Source: Parvibaculaceae bacterium Mf 1.05b.01
GTDB lineage: Bacteria; Pseudomonadota; Alphaproteobacteria; Parvibaculales; Parvibaculaceae
Length of the DNA stretch: 64,000 bases
Direction: 5' to 3'
Assembly: GCA_000509225.1 (NCBI GenBank)
Contig: BAOK01000002.1
Span: 852,501 to 916,500, forward strand
Made by a program: the position numbers and the translations under genes
The notes under the pieces: model-generated
What the model was told of the DNA's origin: nothing
Database searches by the model: none
What the model saw: only the letters and a program-made list of their open reading frames with translations
Part shown: in pieces, positions 1-12,044 of the stretch
How positions within the stretch are numbered: position 1 is the stretch's first letter
Layout of the letters: the number at the start of each line of letters is the position of its first letter

Positions 1-15
1 CGTCCGGCTCCACCA
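1..15 (+). tRNA. tRNA-Ala, 3' end only (truncated by window edge)
   Basis: The first 15 bases are the 3' T-arm/acceptor strand and CCA end typical of alphaproteobacterial tRNA-Ala in the 16S-23S spacer. The anticodon lies outside the window, so the identity rests on the 3' sequence and on its place before the 23S gene. Confidence 0.75.
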
Positions 16-387
16 GAGATCCGACAGGGATTGAGACTTACAGTGCACTGAATTCATCAGCCAGTTTATTAGGCAAGATGGATCGATTGTGAGAAAAACA
101 AGTTTGCTATCAGCTTCGGCTGGTTAGCGAAGATCATTTACATCGTAAAGAAGGGATATGTCCGAGCCGCTGCTCGATGACATGCCAATAGTTATGACTT
201 TTGTCTTCGGACGTTGGTTATATGGCATGTCAAAAGGCGGATGGTCGAGGCCAAGCCGATCCGATCGGAAGCATGCTAAGGCGCATGTGAAAGAGAGGTT
301 CATGGTCAGGATATATCCTAAGACAATCAATTCTGATCTAACCGCATTTGACTGATGTTACGTCCCGGGATCTGCACGACCCTGGGG
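16..387 (+). other. 16S-23S spacer downstream of tRNA-Ala
   Basis: This is transcribed spacer between tRNA-Ala and the 23S gene. I see no second tRNA and no convincing coding sequence; the short ORFs crossing it on both strands have no SD or recognisable protein features. The last bases, from 388, form the 5' arm of the 23S processing stem. Confidence 0.7.
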
Positions 388-3173
<2,786 letters not shown>

Positions 3174-3283
3174 TCTCGGGCTAGCGCGAGCTGGCCCATT
3201 TGGATGGCGGTGAGTGAATGTGGTTCAGATCAGAAAAAGATTGTCGTTACTTCAGAATTTCTGAAGGTTTTTGCCTTTTGCCG

Positions 3284-3399
3284 ACCTGGTGGTTATTGCG
3301 AGGGGCCTGCACCCGATCCCATCTCGAACTCGGCCGTGAAAACCCTCAGCGCCGATGGTACTGCATCTTAAGGTGTGGGAGAGTAGGTCGCTGCCAGGT
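3284..3399 (+). rRNA. rrf: 5S ribosomal RNA
   Basis: A region of about 116 bases starts and ends with complementary acceptor arms (acctggtg and tgccaggt). It contains the conserved 5S core with cccgatcccatctcgaactc in loop B/C and the gatggtactgc segment of helix IV. It lies about 125 bases after 23S, as usual. No tRNA-fMet follows it, although many alphaproteobacterial rrn operons end that way; the initiator tRNA lies alone at 28427. Confidence 0.95.
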
Positions 3400-3461
3400 C
3401 TGCTAAATGCAAAAACAAACGATGATCGACTTGTCTTAGGTCCCTTCTTTACCAGACTTCC

Positions 3462-3500
3462 AAAACGCCGCTTGAGCCTCACCGCTCAGGCGGCGTTTTT
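3462..3500. terminator. bidirectional rho-independent terminator of the rrn operon
   Basis: A 16-bp stem (3462-3477 with 3484-3499, one wobble pair) has a 6-base loop and is flanked by T-runs on both strands. It ends the rrn transcript and lies 8 bases after the stop of the convergent lipoprotein gene, so it probably serves both. Confidence 0.9.
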
Positions 3501-3507
3501 GTGTGTG

Positions 3508-4470
3508 TCACTGGTCGGACGCTGCAGGCGGATCAGCGGGTGGAACTGCTGTGATTTGAGCGGGGGGAGGTGCTTTGATTGTGGTTTGTGGGATCCTGGG
3601 TTCATCATCGGTTGTAACCGCCGGTGATGAAGAATTGAGAAGCCGCTCTTTCGCTGGTGCAAGCTGGTCTTCTGTGAATAGGCCGGACTGTGCCAGCAAT
3701 TGTATCCTCAATGTTTCGGCTTTGATTTCGTTGGTTTTATCGTCGGGTTTGTTGTCGGCTGCGATTTGTATTGCAGCAGAAAGTCCAGCCAAAGCAGATG
3801 GCATGCTGCATTTCTCGTGGTATCTGACTGCGTCGGCTACGGCTCGCATCGCACCGTATTGTTGCGAGGTTTCGCGCTGACGAAGCAGCATGTTTTCTCT
3901 GATGACCTTTCGGTCCGCGTCTATCTGCGACCATATCGTTGACAGAATTTGGTCCATAAGAAATGTGGAGTTCTTGACAGAGGCCAAACCGCTGAAGACG
4001 CCCGATGTGCCAGAGAGGATTGATTTCGCCATTTCCCCTTGGACAATTGCTCCGGCCGAAGCGAGGGCGAGAGCTGAGCCCAGCAGAGAGAAATCTGTTA
4101 GTGCGTTGAGTTGATAGAGCTTGTCTTGGTAGAGACCGCACATCGCATCAGAGCTCATGATGAGTTTGTTCTGAAGCTCATTTCGAAGACGGGGGTCGTC
4201 GCGGGCGACGACAAAGGCGTTGGCGGTGACTTCGTCATAAACTTGTGCTCCCGCTGCGTCCACGACTGGCTTCCCGTCGCCATCTACTCTCGGTTGCATA
4301 AATCGTGTAGTTCCGGAATCCAGATTGAATGGAGTTGCCTTCGGGTAGCGGGTGTCTTGTTCAGCGCCGTCATAGACAAGGGTCGGGAGCTGTCCGCGTG
4401 AAAAGACACCGGCTATGTTTGAGCATGCTGAAAGTGTGGCTAGGAGTATTAGCGAGATAATGAATTTCAT
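3508..4470 (-). CDS. uncharacterised secreted lipoprotein
   Basis: The protein has 320 residues. The N-terminus MKFIISLILLATLSACS is a lipoprotein signal peptide with lipobox LSAC. The ATG at 4470 is preceded by AGGGGA; a TTG eight codons upstream is in frame but less likely. The mature part has a mixed region, a hydrophobic stretch near the middle (SLLGSALALASAGAI), a helical region rich in charged residues, and a proline-rich C-terminus (PQTTIKAPPPAQITAVPPADPP). I do not recognise the family. It is convergent with the rrn operon and stands alone. It is probably anchored in the envelope; its function is unknown. Confidence 0.8.
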   Translation of the reverse strand: MKFIISLILLATLSACSNIAGVFSRGQLPTLVYDGAEQDTRYPKATPFNLDSGTTRFMQPRVDGDGKPVVDAAGAQVYDEVTANAFVVARDDPRLRNELQNKLIMSSDAMCGLYQDKLYQLNALTDFSLLGSALALASAGAIVQGEMAKSILSGTSGVFSGLASVKNSTFLMDQILSTIWSQIDADRKVIRENMLLRQRETSQQYGAMRAVADAVRYHEKCSMPSALAGLSAAIQIAADNKPDDKTNEIKAETLRIQLLAQSGLFTEDQLAPAKERLLNSSSPAVTTDDEPRIPQTTIKAPPPAQITAVPPADPPAASDQ

Positions 4471-4721
4471 TCTGGTCCCCTTTGAGTAGGTCAAAGGAGT
4501 GCCCCCCGTTGTTACGATAAAACGAATGATTCATCATGTAAAATGGATTTCAATTTTGTCGTCGAGGAGTCTTCAAGGGAGAACTGGTTGAGACAGGGAT
4601 CCCCTAGTTTGGAGCTTTGTGGGTCAGTGTAGTCAACGATGTCCCTTGCGAGAAGGTCGCGCTCCCTATATATCTCCGCGCCCTGACTTCTTGATAATCA
4701 ACGGTAATCGGACGGTGAGCG
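4471..4721. other. intergenic region between divergent genes
   Basis: This region separates the divergent lipoprotein and Hsp70-like genes and must hold both promoters. I see no clear palindromic operator and no additional gene. Confidence 0.5.
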
Positions 4722-5963
4722 GTGACTAACTGGCTCGGGGTGGATTTTGGCACCTCAAATTCTGCTGCCGCCTTTATGGCGGACGGCAATGTGGTGCATG
4801 TGGAACTTGAAGAAGGCCGGGAGACGATCCCGACGGCGCTCTTCTTCGATCTCTATGAGCGCCAAGTGCTGACTGGTCGTGTGGCAAACCAGGCGCTTTT
4901 GGACGGGGCGGAGGGCCGCTATATGCGGTCGCTGAAAAGCGTTCTTGGCACACCTTTGATGGAGGAGCAGCGGTTGCTGCTTGGCCGGCGCACGGATTTT
5001 TTCGAGGTTGTTTCCGCGTTTCTCACGCAGCTTAAAGATCGAGCGGAACAGTTTGCCGGCGTCACATTCGACCATGTTGTCGCCGGGCGGCCTGTCTTCT
5101 TCCACCGGGTGGATGCTGATCGGAACAGGCGGGCGGAGCAGGATCTGAAGGCCTGTTATCACAAGGCGGGCTTCGCCCATGTCCAGTTTATGTATGAGCC
5201 GGAAGCAGCGGCGCTTGAAAGTGCGCGCGACTATAAGAAGGGCAGTGTCGGCCTGGTGGTTGACATTGGCGGGGGGACGTCTGACTTCACCCTGTTTGAA
5301 GCACAAGAGCAGGGTGTCCGGATCATTGCGTCAAACGGTGTGCGGGTTGGCGGTACCGATTTTGACCGCCAGATCTCCTACGATCATTTTATGCCGCTGC
5401 TTGGCCGCGGGCAGGAGCTGACACGACGCTTTGCCGAGGGCACCATTCAGGCGCCGGCACATATCTTTTCTGAACTCGCGACCTGGGAGAAAATCCCGTT
5501 CCTCTATGACGAAAAGACCTTGCAAATGGCAAAGGGCATGGAGCGTGATGCTGTCAGCCGCCCGGTCTTTGCCCGTCTGGTAAAGACATTGGAGAGGCGG
5601 CTTGGTCACGACCTCGCCTTTGAAGCGGAACGCACCAAAATTGCGCATAATGAGGGCCGCAATCATTCAATGGTCGACCTCAGCCTGATCGAACTTGGCC
5701 TGCAGACCGAGCTCACTGATGAGGGGCTTGAAAAAAGCCTCCTGCGCTTTGGCGAGGAGATTGCGGAGGCCATCCAGGAGACTCTCGAGGCAGGAGGGGT
5801 CGAGGCTGGGCGCGTGGAAGCTGTCGTTAGCGTCGGGGGGTCCAGTTCCATGAAGATTGTCACCGATGCGATCCAGGGGTGCCTGCCAAACGTGGCCGTG
5901 AAACAAGGCGATGTCTTCACGTCGATTGTCGATGGGCTGGCGATAGCGACACAAGCTACCTAA
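4722..5963 (+). CDS. Hsp70 family protein, YegD-like
   Basis: This 413-residue protein is an actin-fold ATPase of the Hsp70 superfamily. Phosphate-1 motif GVDFGTSNSA is at residues 6-15, phosphate-2 motif VVDIGGGTSDF near 180, and the adenosine motif VVSVGGSSSM near 372. It is much shorter than DnaK (about 640 residues) and lacks the substrate-binding lid, as in E. coli YegD. The start is GTG; the ORF runs directly into the motif, so the start is well fixed. No co-chaperone gene is adjacent. The client is unknown. Confidence 0.88.
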   Translation: MTNWLGVDFGTSNSAAAFMADGNVVHVELEEGRETIPTALFFDLYERQVLTGRVANQALLDGAEGRYMRSLKSVLGTPLMEEQRLLLGRRTDFFEVVSAFLTQLKDRAEQFAGVTFDHVVAGRPVFFHRVDADRNRRAEQDLKACYHKAGFAHVQFMYEPEAAALESARDYKKGSVGLVVDIGGGTSDFTLFEAQEQGVRIIASNGVRVGGTDFDRQISYDHFMPLLGRGQELTRRFAEGTIQAPAHIFSELATWEKIPFLYDEKTLQMAKGMERDAVSRPVFARLVKTLERRLGHDLAFEAERTKIAHNEGRNHSMVDLSLIELGLQTELTDEGLEKSLLRFGEEIAEAIQETLEAGGVEAGRVEAVVSVGGSSSMKIVTDAIQGCLPNVAVKQGDVFTSIVDGLAIATQAT

Positions 5964-6135
5964 AAAATCGGCGTGCTTAATCCCATAGATGGTCTTTTGT
6001 GCCTGATTGCCGCATCCGAAAATCCTACTAAAATCAATGGTTTACTATTTGATATTGAGTAGAATAGTTCTTTTGTTCTGCAAGCATAGTTTCATCTTTA
6101 CGAAGGTATTATTTCAATTAGTACAAATTTTATAA

Positions 6136-6795
6136 ATGAACAGTACCTTGGACTTGGGTGGTCACAGAACATTTGCAGGCGGCAGTACGCAGCTGAGGTG
6201 GAGCTTCTTCTTCGCAGGTCAGCGCATGAGGAGTCTTTGCGCGTCGGGTCTGCACCTGAAGGGGAAAAAAGATGGGGATACTGGCAAGGAAGTTTTTTTC
6301 GATAAAGACAGTTTGATCGTGAGTAAGACGAACCTAAAGGGTCATCTTACCTACATGAATGATGTTTTTCTGGATATCGCGGGATATCAGGCGGAGGAAC
6401 TCGTCGGGAAACCGCACAACATCATTCGCCATCCTGATATGCCCAGATGCGTATTCAAGCTTCTTTGGGATGAGGTTCAGCAGGGCAAGGAAGTGTTTGC
6501 CTATGTGGTCAACATCACGAAGAGCGAAGACTATTATTGGGTCATTGCCCACGTTACGCCGAGCTTTGGTCTGGACGGATCTATTGTTGGCTATCATTCG
6601 ACACGGCGGGTGCCGAACCCTAAGACCGTTCGCGACATAATCATTCCCCTTTACAGAGAGCTGAGTGCAATTGAGACGAGCTATTCCAGTCGTAAGGAAG
6701 GCCTAGAGGCTTCTTACAAGAAGCTCCTTGCCATACTGGCTGAGAAAGATCTCGGTTATGACGAATTCGTCTCTCATCTGATGCTTGCGGCTTAA
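6136..6795 (+). CDS. PAS domain protein (Aer-like sensory module)
   Basis: Residues from about 55 to 165 form an Aer-type PAS domain: [19 protein letters not shown], then [10 protein letters not shown], then [11 protein letters not shown]. This family often binds FAD or haem and senses redox or energy state. The remaining C-terminus is helical with no membrane segment and no signalling output domain. The start is uncertain: neither ATG 6136 nor the in-frame ATG 6226 has a good SD, and the PAS homology begins only around 6286. The gene ends 10 bases before a chemoreceptor gene on the same strand, so the two probably work together. Confidence 0.8.
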   Translation: MNSTLDLGGHRTFAGGSTQLRWSFFFAGQRMRSLCASGLHLKGKKDGDTGKEVFFDKDSLIVSKTNLKGHLTYMNDVFLDIAGYQAEELVGKPHNIIRHPDMPRCVFKLLWDEVQQGKEVFAYVVNITKSEDYYWVIAHVTPSFGLDGSIVGYHSTRRVPNPKTVRDIIIPLYRELSAIETSYSSRKEGLEASYKKLLAILAEKDLGYDEFVSHLMLAA

Positions 6796-6805
6796 GGGGA
6801 ACGTG

Positions 6806-7957
6806 ATGAATAAGCTATTTTCAAAAATGACAGGACAGACTGTGCCGATTTCTTCTGGATCCGATGATGTGTTGCAAAAGCTTGACGAAGTCATCTCTGT
6901 ATGTGAGCGGGTGAGCAAGGGAGATTTTGAAGCACGTATTCAGAATGTTCCTCACGAGGCCGGCCAAACGCGTGATCTCTGTCTGAGATTGAACGATCTT
7001 ATTGACAGAACTGATGCCTACATTCGCGAATCCACGGCCTGTCTTGGGTATATGGAACGCAATCAGTATTTCCGCCGGATTTCTGAAACTGGCATGCTGG
7101 GGGCATTTCTGGTCGCCTCGAAAACGATCAATGCTGCGGCGGATGGTGTTGAGCAAAAAATGCGTGATTTTGACGAGCTTGCATCGTCACTCGAGAATGC
7201 AGCAGGCACACTTAACAAGTGTGCAGAAGAGATGCGCCGCTCCAGCTCAACTTCAGAAGAGCAGGCGACCGGTGTTGCTGCGGGTGCAGAAGAAGCATTG
7301 ACGAATGTGCAGACTGTTGCTGCGACGGCTGAAGAACTCAACTCCTCAATTGTAGAGATTAACCGCCAGATCACGCAATCCACAGAGATGACATCGAATG
7401 TGGAACGTGAGAGCCAGGTTGCGGGTGCGGCCATTGGCGAGTTGTCCCAAACATCAGAGCAGATTGGTGCAATTGTCGAACTCATCACAGGCATTGCGGG
7501 GCAAACGAATTTGCTGGCGCTCAATGCGACGATTGAAGCCGCGCGCGCTGGCGAAGCTGGCAAGGGGTTTGCTGTTGTTGCCTCGGAGGTTAAGGCCCTG
7601 GCTGCGCAAACCGCGAAGGCCACTGAAGAGATTGAAGTGCAGGTTAGCGCAGTTCAGGAAGGGACGGGGCGTGCCGTTTCATCCATTGAATTGGTAACCC
7701 AAACACTTGCAAGTCTGAATTCGGCTTCAGGGGCGATTGCTGCAGCTGTTGAAGAACAGGGGGCAGCGACAACAGAAATCGCCCGCAGCATGTCTGAAGC
7801 GTCAAATGGCGTGGGTGACATTTCCGAGGGTATTACCGGAGTCTCCAGGAATGTCCAGGAGGCGAGCACGGGTGCCGCGGAGATCCTGAAAATATCAGAA
7901 AACCTTTCCTCGCAGGCAGGCTTATTGAAAAAGAGCCTTGAACGAAAAACTGCTTAG
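6806..7957 (+). CDS. soluble methyl-accepting chemotaxis protein
   Basis: The protein has 383 residues. The C-terminal half is the coiled-coil MCP signalling domain with the highly conserved hairpin tip ([20 protein letters not shown], then [15 protein letters not shown]). The N-terminal 130 residues are helical, with no transmembrane segment and no recognisable ligand domain, so it should be cytoplasmic. ATG 6806 has AGGGGA upstream. The PAS gene 10 bases upstream could supply the missing sensor as a separate subunit. No CheA, CheW or CheY gene is in the window. Confidence 0.92.
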   Translation: MNKLFSKMTGQTVPISSGSDDVLQKLDEVISVCERVSKGDFEARIQNVPHEAGQTRDLCLRLNDLIDRTDAYIRESTACLGYMERNQYFRRISETGMLGAFLVASKTINAAADGVEQKMRDFDELASSLENAAGTLNKCAEEMRRSSSTSEEQATGVAAGAEEALTNVQTVAATAEELNSSIVEINRQITQSTEMTSNVERESQVAGAAIGELSQTSEQIGAIVELITGIAGQTNLLALNATIEAARAGEAGKGFAVVASEVKALAAQTAKATEEIEVQVSAVQEGTGRAVSSIELVTQTLASLNSASGAIAAAVEEQGAATTEIARSMSEASNGVGDISEGITGVSRNVQEASTGAAEILKISENLSSQAGLLKKSLERKTA

Positions 7958-7980
7958 ATCGTCTGAAATTGTTTATCGTA

Positions 7981-8019
7981 CGGGCTCGAGTAACTGATCA
8001 CTTGAGCCCGGACTTTTTT
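7981..8019 (+). terminator. rho-independent terminator after the chemoreceptor gene
   Basis: An 11-bp stem (7981-7991 with 8000-8010, one wobble) is followed by six Ts. The T-run ends only two bases before the ATG of the next gene, so the following gene needs its own promoter or depends on read-through. Confidence 0.85.
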
Positions 8020-8021
8020 GG

Positions 8022-8528
8022 ATGACCCAGTCTCTGTTGAGCGCCGACTGTTCGCAATGTGCGGCGCTCTGCTGCATGACTTTTGAGTTTGAGGTTTCTG
8101 ATGATTTTGCCATCAGCAAACCCGCCAACACGGCATGTCGAAATCTTGATGAGTGTGGAGACTGCAAAGTGCACGACACACTCGAGGATCTGGGGTTTCG
8201 CGGCTGTGCGGTTTTTGAGTGCTACGGCGCGGGGCAGCGGGTCACCCAGGACATGTTCGGCGGGCGCACCTGGCAGGACGACCCCAGCCTTATTCCTCTA
8301 ATGGCAGAGCGTTTCCGGCAGGTGCGGCGTCTTCATGAGTTACTCATGTTGCTTGAGGCTGGTGCGGTCCTTGCCCTGCCGCAGGTTGACGAAGCGCAGC
8401 GGGTCTCATGGGCAGAGCGGGTCGATATGCTGGTGTCAGCCGATGCTTCTGATGAAGAGATTGATGCGGTGAGCAAAGAGGTCCACGGCTTTTTGCGCTC
8501 GCTCCAGCGCCATGTGGGACAACGTTAG
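8022..8528 (+). CDS. cysteine-rich putative metal-binding protein
   Basis: The protein has 168 residues. The N-terminus holds CSQCAALCC (residues 10-18), followed by FAISKPANTACRNLDECGDCKVH and GFRGCAVFECYGAGQ, which together form a plausible multi-cysteine metal site. From memory, this N-terminal module occurs fused to pentapeptide-repeat proteins in actinobacteria; here it stands alone with a helical C-terminus. The ATG lies right after a terminator hairpin and has no visible SD, yet the start is needed to keep the first cysteines. Function unknown. Confidence 0.72.
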   Translation: MTQSLLSADCSQCAALCCMTFEFEVSDDFAISKPANTACRNLDECGDCKVHDTLEDLGFRGCAVFECYGAGQRVTQDMFGGRTWQDDPSLIPLMAERFRQVRRLHELLMLLEAGAVLALPQVDEAQRVSWAERVDMLVSADASDEEIDAVSKEVHGFLRSLQRHVGQR

Positions 8529-8555
8529 ACCACGTGCCTCAAAATACCTGTAGCT

Positions 8556-9920
8556 CTAGTGTACGCGGACGTCCTGGCGGCTGAGTTCTTGCTGCACCGC
8601 GCTCACATTCACATCTGTAAGAGGGGTGTCTTGTTTGACCGAAAGGGCGGCCGCGACGCCAGCACCCTGTCCGGTCACAGCGCAGCAAGACATGTTGCGG
8701 GTGGCGGCGTGAGAGATTTTGTCCCCGCCAATGGCCCGTCCCGCGACAAGCAGGTTCTCAATTTTCTTAGGCAGTAGTGAGCGATAGGGGATGTGCATAT
8801 AGCGTCCCGTGGTCGGCAGAATCAGGATGCCATAGCCATCGATGAATTCCGGATAGATCCCGATCGAGTCCTCAAAACGGCCTTCATAGCGCACATCCTC
8901 TTCCGTCATATTGTAGGATGCATCGATTTTACGCGTGTCTCTGATGCCGATGCTCATGCCGAAATTGCGCAGGCGCGCGTCTTCGCAGCCAGGTGTGTAT
9001 TTGCGGAGCACGTCTATGGCGGCGAGCGTTTGGCGTCGGCCCTCCATTTCAAATTTGGTGAGGCTTTCCGGGTCTGTGCCGTCGCATTCATTCAGATGGA
9101 TGAGGTTCATATAGGTCAGCTCCCCGCTATCGTGGACAGCGCCCCAGGTACCGCCAATGGTTTTTAGCTCTGCCGGTATCACACCGTCTTTGATGGCTTG
9201 ATCGAAGGGCTTCCCTAGGAAGGGCGAGAACATCTCATCTTCCTTGCCATCGGTTTCCATGTGCCAGGTACTGTTTTCCCAGTCCTTATAGGTCTGTGGG
9301 TTGTCTTTCACGCCCTGAAGAAACGCCTGCTTGTCGACGCCTGCGAGATGAAACATGACCGACGCCGCCTGCATGTCCTCCAGAGGTGTTTTGATTGTGG
9401 GAGCGCCCGCGCGGTGTGCGACATCGGCGTCGCCAGTTGCGTCAATCACCCGCTTGGCGAGGACAGCTTCGCGGCCCGCTTTTGACTCCACGATCACGCC
9501 TTCAATGCTGTTGCCGTTCATGATGGGGGCAACAAACTGGCGGTGCAGCATGGGATGGATGCCTGCTTCTTCGACCAACCTGTCGGCGACAAGTTTGAAG
9601 CCTTCGGAGTCTAGTTCGTAGCTGAGAGATTGGCTTTCTGGGACAGCCGCGCCCATCTCCTTGGCGCGCTCTTCAAACTCTCGACCTATGCCGCCGGCTT
9701 CGACAGTTTGTTCGTGGCGATACCAGGCAAAACCTTCCACGCCCACCACTGTGACGTTGCCACCGAAACACCCAAACCGTTCCAGCAGGGCGACGCGCAC
9801 GCCGCTTCTTGCAGCGGCGATGGCAGCTGACAGGCCGCCAGGTCCCGACCCCACAACGAGCACATCTGTTTCATGCGCCACTGGCGTTTCGCGCGCTGGT
9901 TCGGAAATGGTTCTGGTCAT
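8556..9920 (-). CDS. FAD-dependent oxidoreductase (FAD_oxidored family)
   Basis: The protein has 454 residues. The N-terminal Rossmann motif is DVLVVGSGPGGLSAAIAAARSG, followed by the ribityl-binding ERFGCFGGN typical of this family; DATGDADVAHRAG is a later FAD contact, and the C-terminal block ends the FAD domain (HAATRNMSCCAVTGQGAG). ATG 9920 is chosen because GGGGGGAA precedes it; the ORF extends about 100 codons further upstream without homology. The substrate is unknown. It is divergent from the cupin gene, so the two may share a regulatory region. Confidence 0.87.
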   Translation of the reverse strand: MTRTISEPARETPVAHETDVLVVGSGPGGLSAAIAAARSGVRVALLERFGCFGGNVTVVGVEGFAWYRHEQTVEAGGIGREFEERAKEMGAAVPESQSLSYELDSEGFKLVADRLVEEAGIHPMLHRQFVAPIMNGNSIEGVIVESKAGREAVLAKRVIDATGDADVAHRAGAPTIKTPLEDMQAASVMFHLAGVDKQAFLQGVKDNPQTYKDWENSTWHMETDGKEDEMFSPFLGKPFDQAIKDGVIPAELKTIGGTWGAVHDSGELTYMNLIHLNECDGTDPESLTKFEMEGRRQTLAAIDVLRKYTPGCEDARLRNFGMSIGIRDTRKIDASYNMTEEDVRYEGRFEDSIGIYPEFIDGYGILILPTTGRYMHIPYRSLLPKKIENLLVAGRAIGGDKISHAATRNMSCCAVTGQGAGVAAALSVKQDTPLTDVNVSAVQQELSRQDVRVH

Positions 9921-10016
9921 GGTTCCCCCCGCCTGTGACGTCGGTCTTTGACTGCCAGTCTGCGCTGAACCATGATCCTTGTGAAGTGAGCTCGGCCGAC
10001 AAATGAGAGATTGACG

Positions 10017-10505
10017 ATGAAACCTGCCATTGATGCGATGAAGGTTGATGCAGTTCGGGGCGGCCATGCCCTGCCTGTGGAAAGTGATCGCGGTGCTCTT
10101 GGGCCCCATGAGCTTGGTGGACCTTATGAAAGCCGGAATCTGGGTGATCTGTTCGCATTGACGCAGTTTGGGGTGAAGATGGAAACACTTCCGCCAGGTT
10201 CTCGCTCGTCCATCCGTCACTGGCATACAAAATCAGATGAGTTTGTCATGGTGCTAGAGGGCGAGCTGACCCTGGTCACCGATGAGGGGGAGACGCTGGT
10301 GACGGCTGGCATGGTTGCCGGCTTTAAGGCCGGGGACGCGAATGCCCACCACCTCATCAACACGTCGAACGCGGATGCCCGTTTTCTCGTTGTGGGTTCG
10401 CGTGTACCGGGAGACGAGGTGCATTACCCGCATGATGATTTCAAATGGGCTGTCGCCGAGGATAGCACCTGGTATGCCGCCCACAAGGATGGCACACCCT
10501 ATTGA
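10017..10505 (+). CDS. cupin domain protein
   Basis: The protein has 162 residues and one cupin barrel: the metal motif SIRHWHTKSDEFVMVLEGEL (about residues 64-83) carries HxH and the glutamate, and a second motif with histidines follows (ANAHHLINTS). Such proteins are metal-dependent isomerases, dioxygenases or sugar-binding proteins; the exact role cannot be read. ATG 10017 follows GAGAG; a TTG two codons upstream is less likely. It lies convergent with the amidohydrolase, 14 bases apart. Confidence 0.85.
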   Translation: MKPAIDAMKVDAVRGGHALPVESDRGALGPHELGGPYESRNLGDLFALTQFGVKMETLPPGSRSSIRHWHTKSDEFVMVLEGELTLVTDEGETLVTAGMVAGFKAGDANAHHLINTSNADARFLVVGSRVPGDEVHYPHDDFKWAVAEDSTWYAAHKDGTPY

Positions 10506-10519
10506 AGAAAGTGCGGGCT

Positions 10520-11974
10520 CTAAGGTGCAGCACTCTCCAGCAGAGCGTCGAGGTCAGTACGATCAAGAACTGTCCCACGGGTGATGACGGTATCGATGGT
10601 GCGCGTGTTGGCGATGTCTTCAAGTGGATTGGCGGTGAGGAGGACCAGTTCGCTGCTTTTCCCTGCTTCGATGGTGCCCATCTTTACTTCCAACCCGAAA
10701 AACTCAGCCGGTCGGAGCGTCGCGCTTGCCAGAGCCTCTTTCGGTGATAGGCCCGCCTTGACCAGCATCTCCATCTCTAGATGAAGGCTGAAGCCAGGTG
10801 TCAGCAAACCGATGGGCGTGTCTGTTCCGGCCATGATCGGCACCCCTGCCTCATGAAGCTGGCCGACCATCCCTAAGGACCAGTCTGCAAATGCCACATA
10901 AGCCGGGTCGATGGGGGTATCTGCGGCAGCATCAGCAAAAGCATTCCACTTATCCCGGACGGTAGCGGGGAGATGTTGGAAAGGGTCGCGCTGTCGAGGC
11001 TCAAGGAACTGTCTGAGGGCGCCGCGGGTATTCAGCGCGAGGGTCGGCGTCTGAAATACCTGAGCAGTGGCGAGAGCCCCGATCACGGTGCTGCAGCGGT
11101 CCGGGCCTTGTGATCCGAAGGCTATTGGGCGTTGGGCGGCGTGGATTAAGGATCGCAGCGTGCTGCCTTCCTCCTTTGCACCATCACGGAGCATGGCCTG
11201 TCTTTCAGTGAGCAGCATTTGTGCTTTGTTCGAACAGGCAAGGCCGATATTGCGCAGATGCTCCATGCCTTTGACGCCGGCTGCGATGACGGCTTCGGCG
11301 TCCATGCTGAGCGGAATGTGTGAGGTGACCGGCAATTCGCGTTCTGTTGCACGGGCGACAAGCGCGCGGAAGACATCCGGCTTTAGCATTTCGTAGGATT
11401 TAATAAGACTTGCGCCGGCAGCGGCGAGTTCATCGACGATGCGTTCCGCATCTTCGGGTGTTGAGGCGCCGTCGGATATGTTCGGGAAGCGTGCGGGGGT
11501 GCCGTCATAGACACGTGGCATGCCGTCTATGAGTGGGCCTGCGAAATAGATCTCCGGGGCCTGTGGCCCTCTCTCTTTCGCAATGTCCTGCACCAGGAGT
11601 ATTTCAGAGAGAAGCCCCCCTGTGTCGCGCACGCGGGTGATGCCGTTGGCGACAAAGAGGGGAAGGGCGGCATTGCCGATGTCCTTGTCGAAAGTCAGGT
11701 GCACATGGGCATCCCACAGGGCGGGGATGAGAAATTTACCGGTGCCGTCCAATGTGTCGACGGGTGCGAATGTCGCGATGCTGCCATGCTCTCCCATGGC
11801 GGCGATGGTCCCATTGCCGATCAGAATGTCCTGGTTTTCCGTTTCACCGGCGACGGGGTCGATGATCGTTACATTCTGGATCATCAGGTCGGCCCATGCG
11901 GGCGAGGTGATGGCGATAAGTCCACAGAATGTCAGTGCCGCTTTTGTCGCGAGACTGTTGATCCATTCACCCAT
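10520..11974 (-). CDS. secreted metal-dependent amidohydrolase
   Basis: The protein has 484 residues. A signal peptide (ending AITSPAWA, about residue 28) sends it to the periplasm. It is an amidohydrolase-superfamily protein of the imidazolonepropionase-like type: the metal motif WDAHVHLTF is near residue 88, later HIPLSMD and GMEHL supply histidines, and MAGTDTPIGL has the metal-binding aspartate. ATG 11974 is preceded by GGGAGGG. Such proteins are often Xaa-Pro or cyclic-imide hydrolases; the substrate is unknown. Confidence 0.87.
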   Translation of the reverse strand: MGEWINSLATKAALTFCGLIAITSPAWADLMIQNVTIIDPVAGETENQDILIGNGTIAAMGEHGSIATFAPVDTLDGTGKFLIPALWDAHVHLTFDKDIGNAALPLFVANGITRVRDTGGLLSEILLVQDIAKERGPQAPEIYFAGPLIDGMPRVYDGTPARFPNISDGASTPEDAERIVDELAAAGASLIKSYEMLKPDVFRALVARATERELPVTSHIPLSMDAEAVIAAGVKGMEHLRNIGLACSNKAQMLLTERQAMLRDGAKEEGSTLRSLIHAAQRPIAFGSQGPDRCSTVIGALATAQVFQTPTLALNTRGALRQFLEPRQRDPFQHLPATVRDKWNAFADAAADTPIDPAYVAFADWSLGMVGQLHEAGVPIMAGTDTPIGLLTPGFSLHLEMEMLVKAGLSPKEALASATLRPAEFFGLEVKMGTIEAGKSSELVLLTANPLEDIANTRTIDTVITRGTVLDRTDLDALLESAAP

Positions 11975-12044
11975 GATGCCCTCCCAAAGCAGTTGACCTC
12001 ATAGTGAGTGGGAACGTCGATCAGTGCAACGGGCGCGACGGGAA

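Noticed and set aside
6136-6285. Full N-terminal extension of the PAS protein as a signal peptide or sensor
   Set aside because: The first 50 codons lack a hydrophobic core and a good start; they may not be translated.
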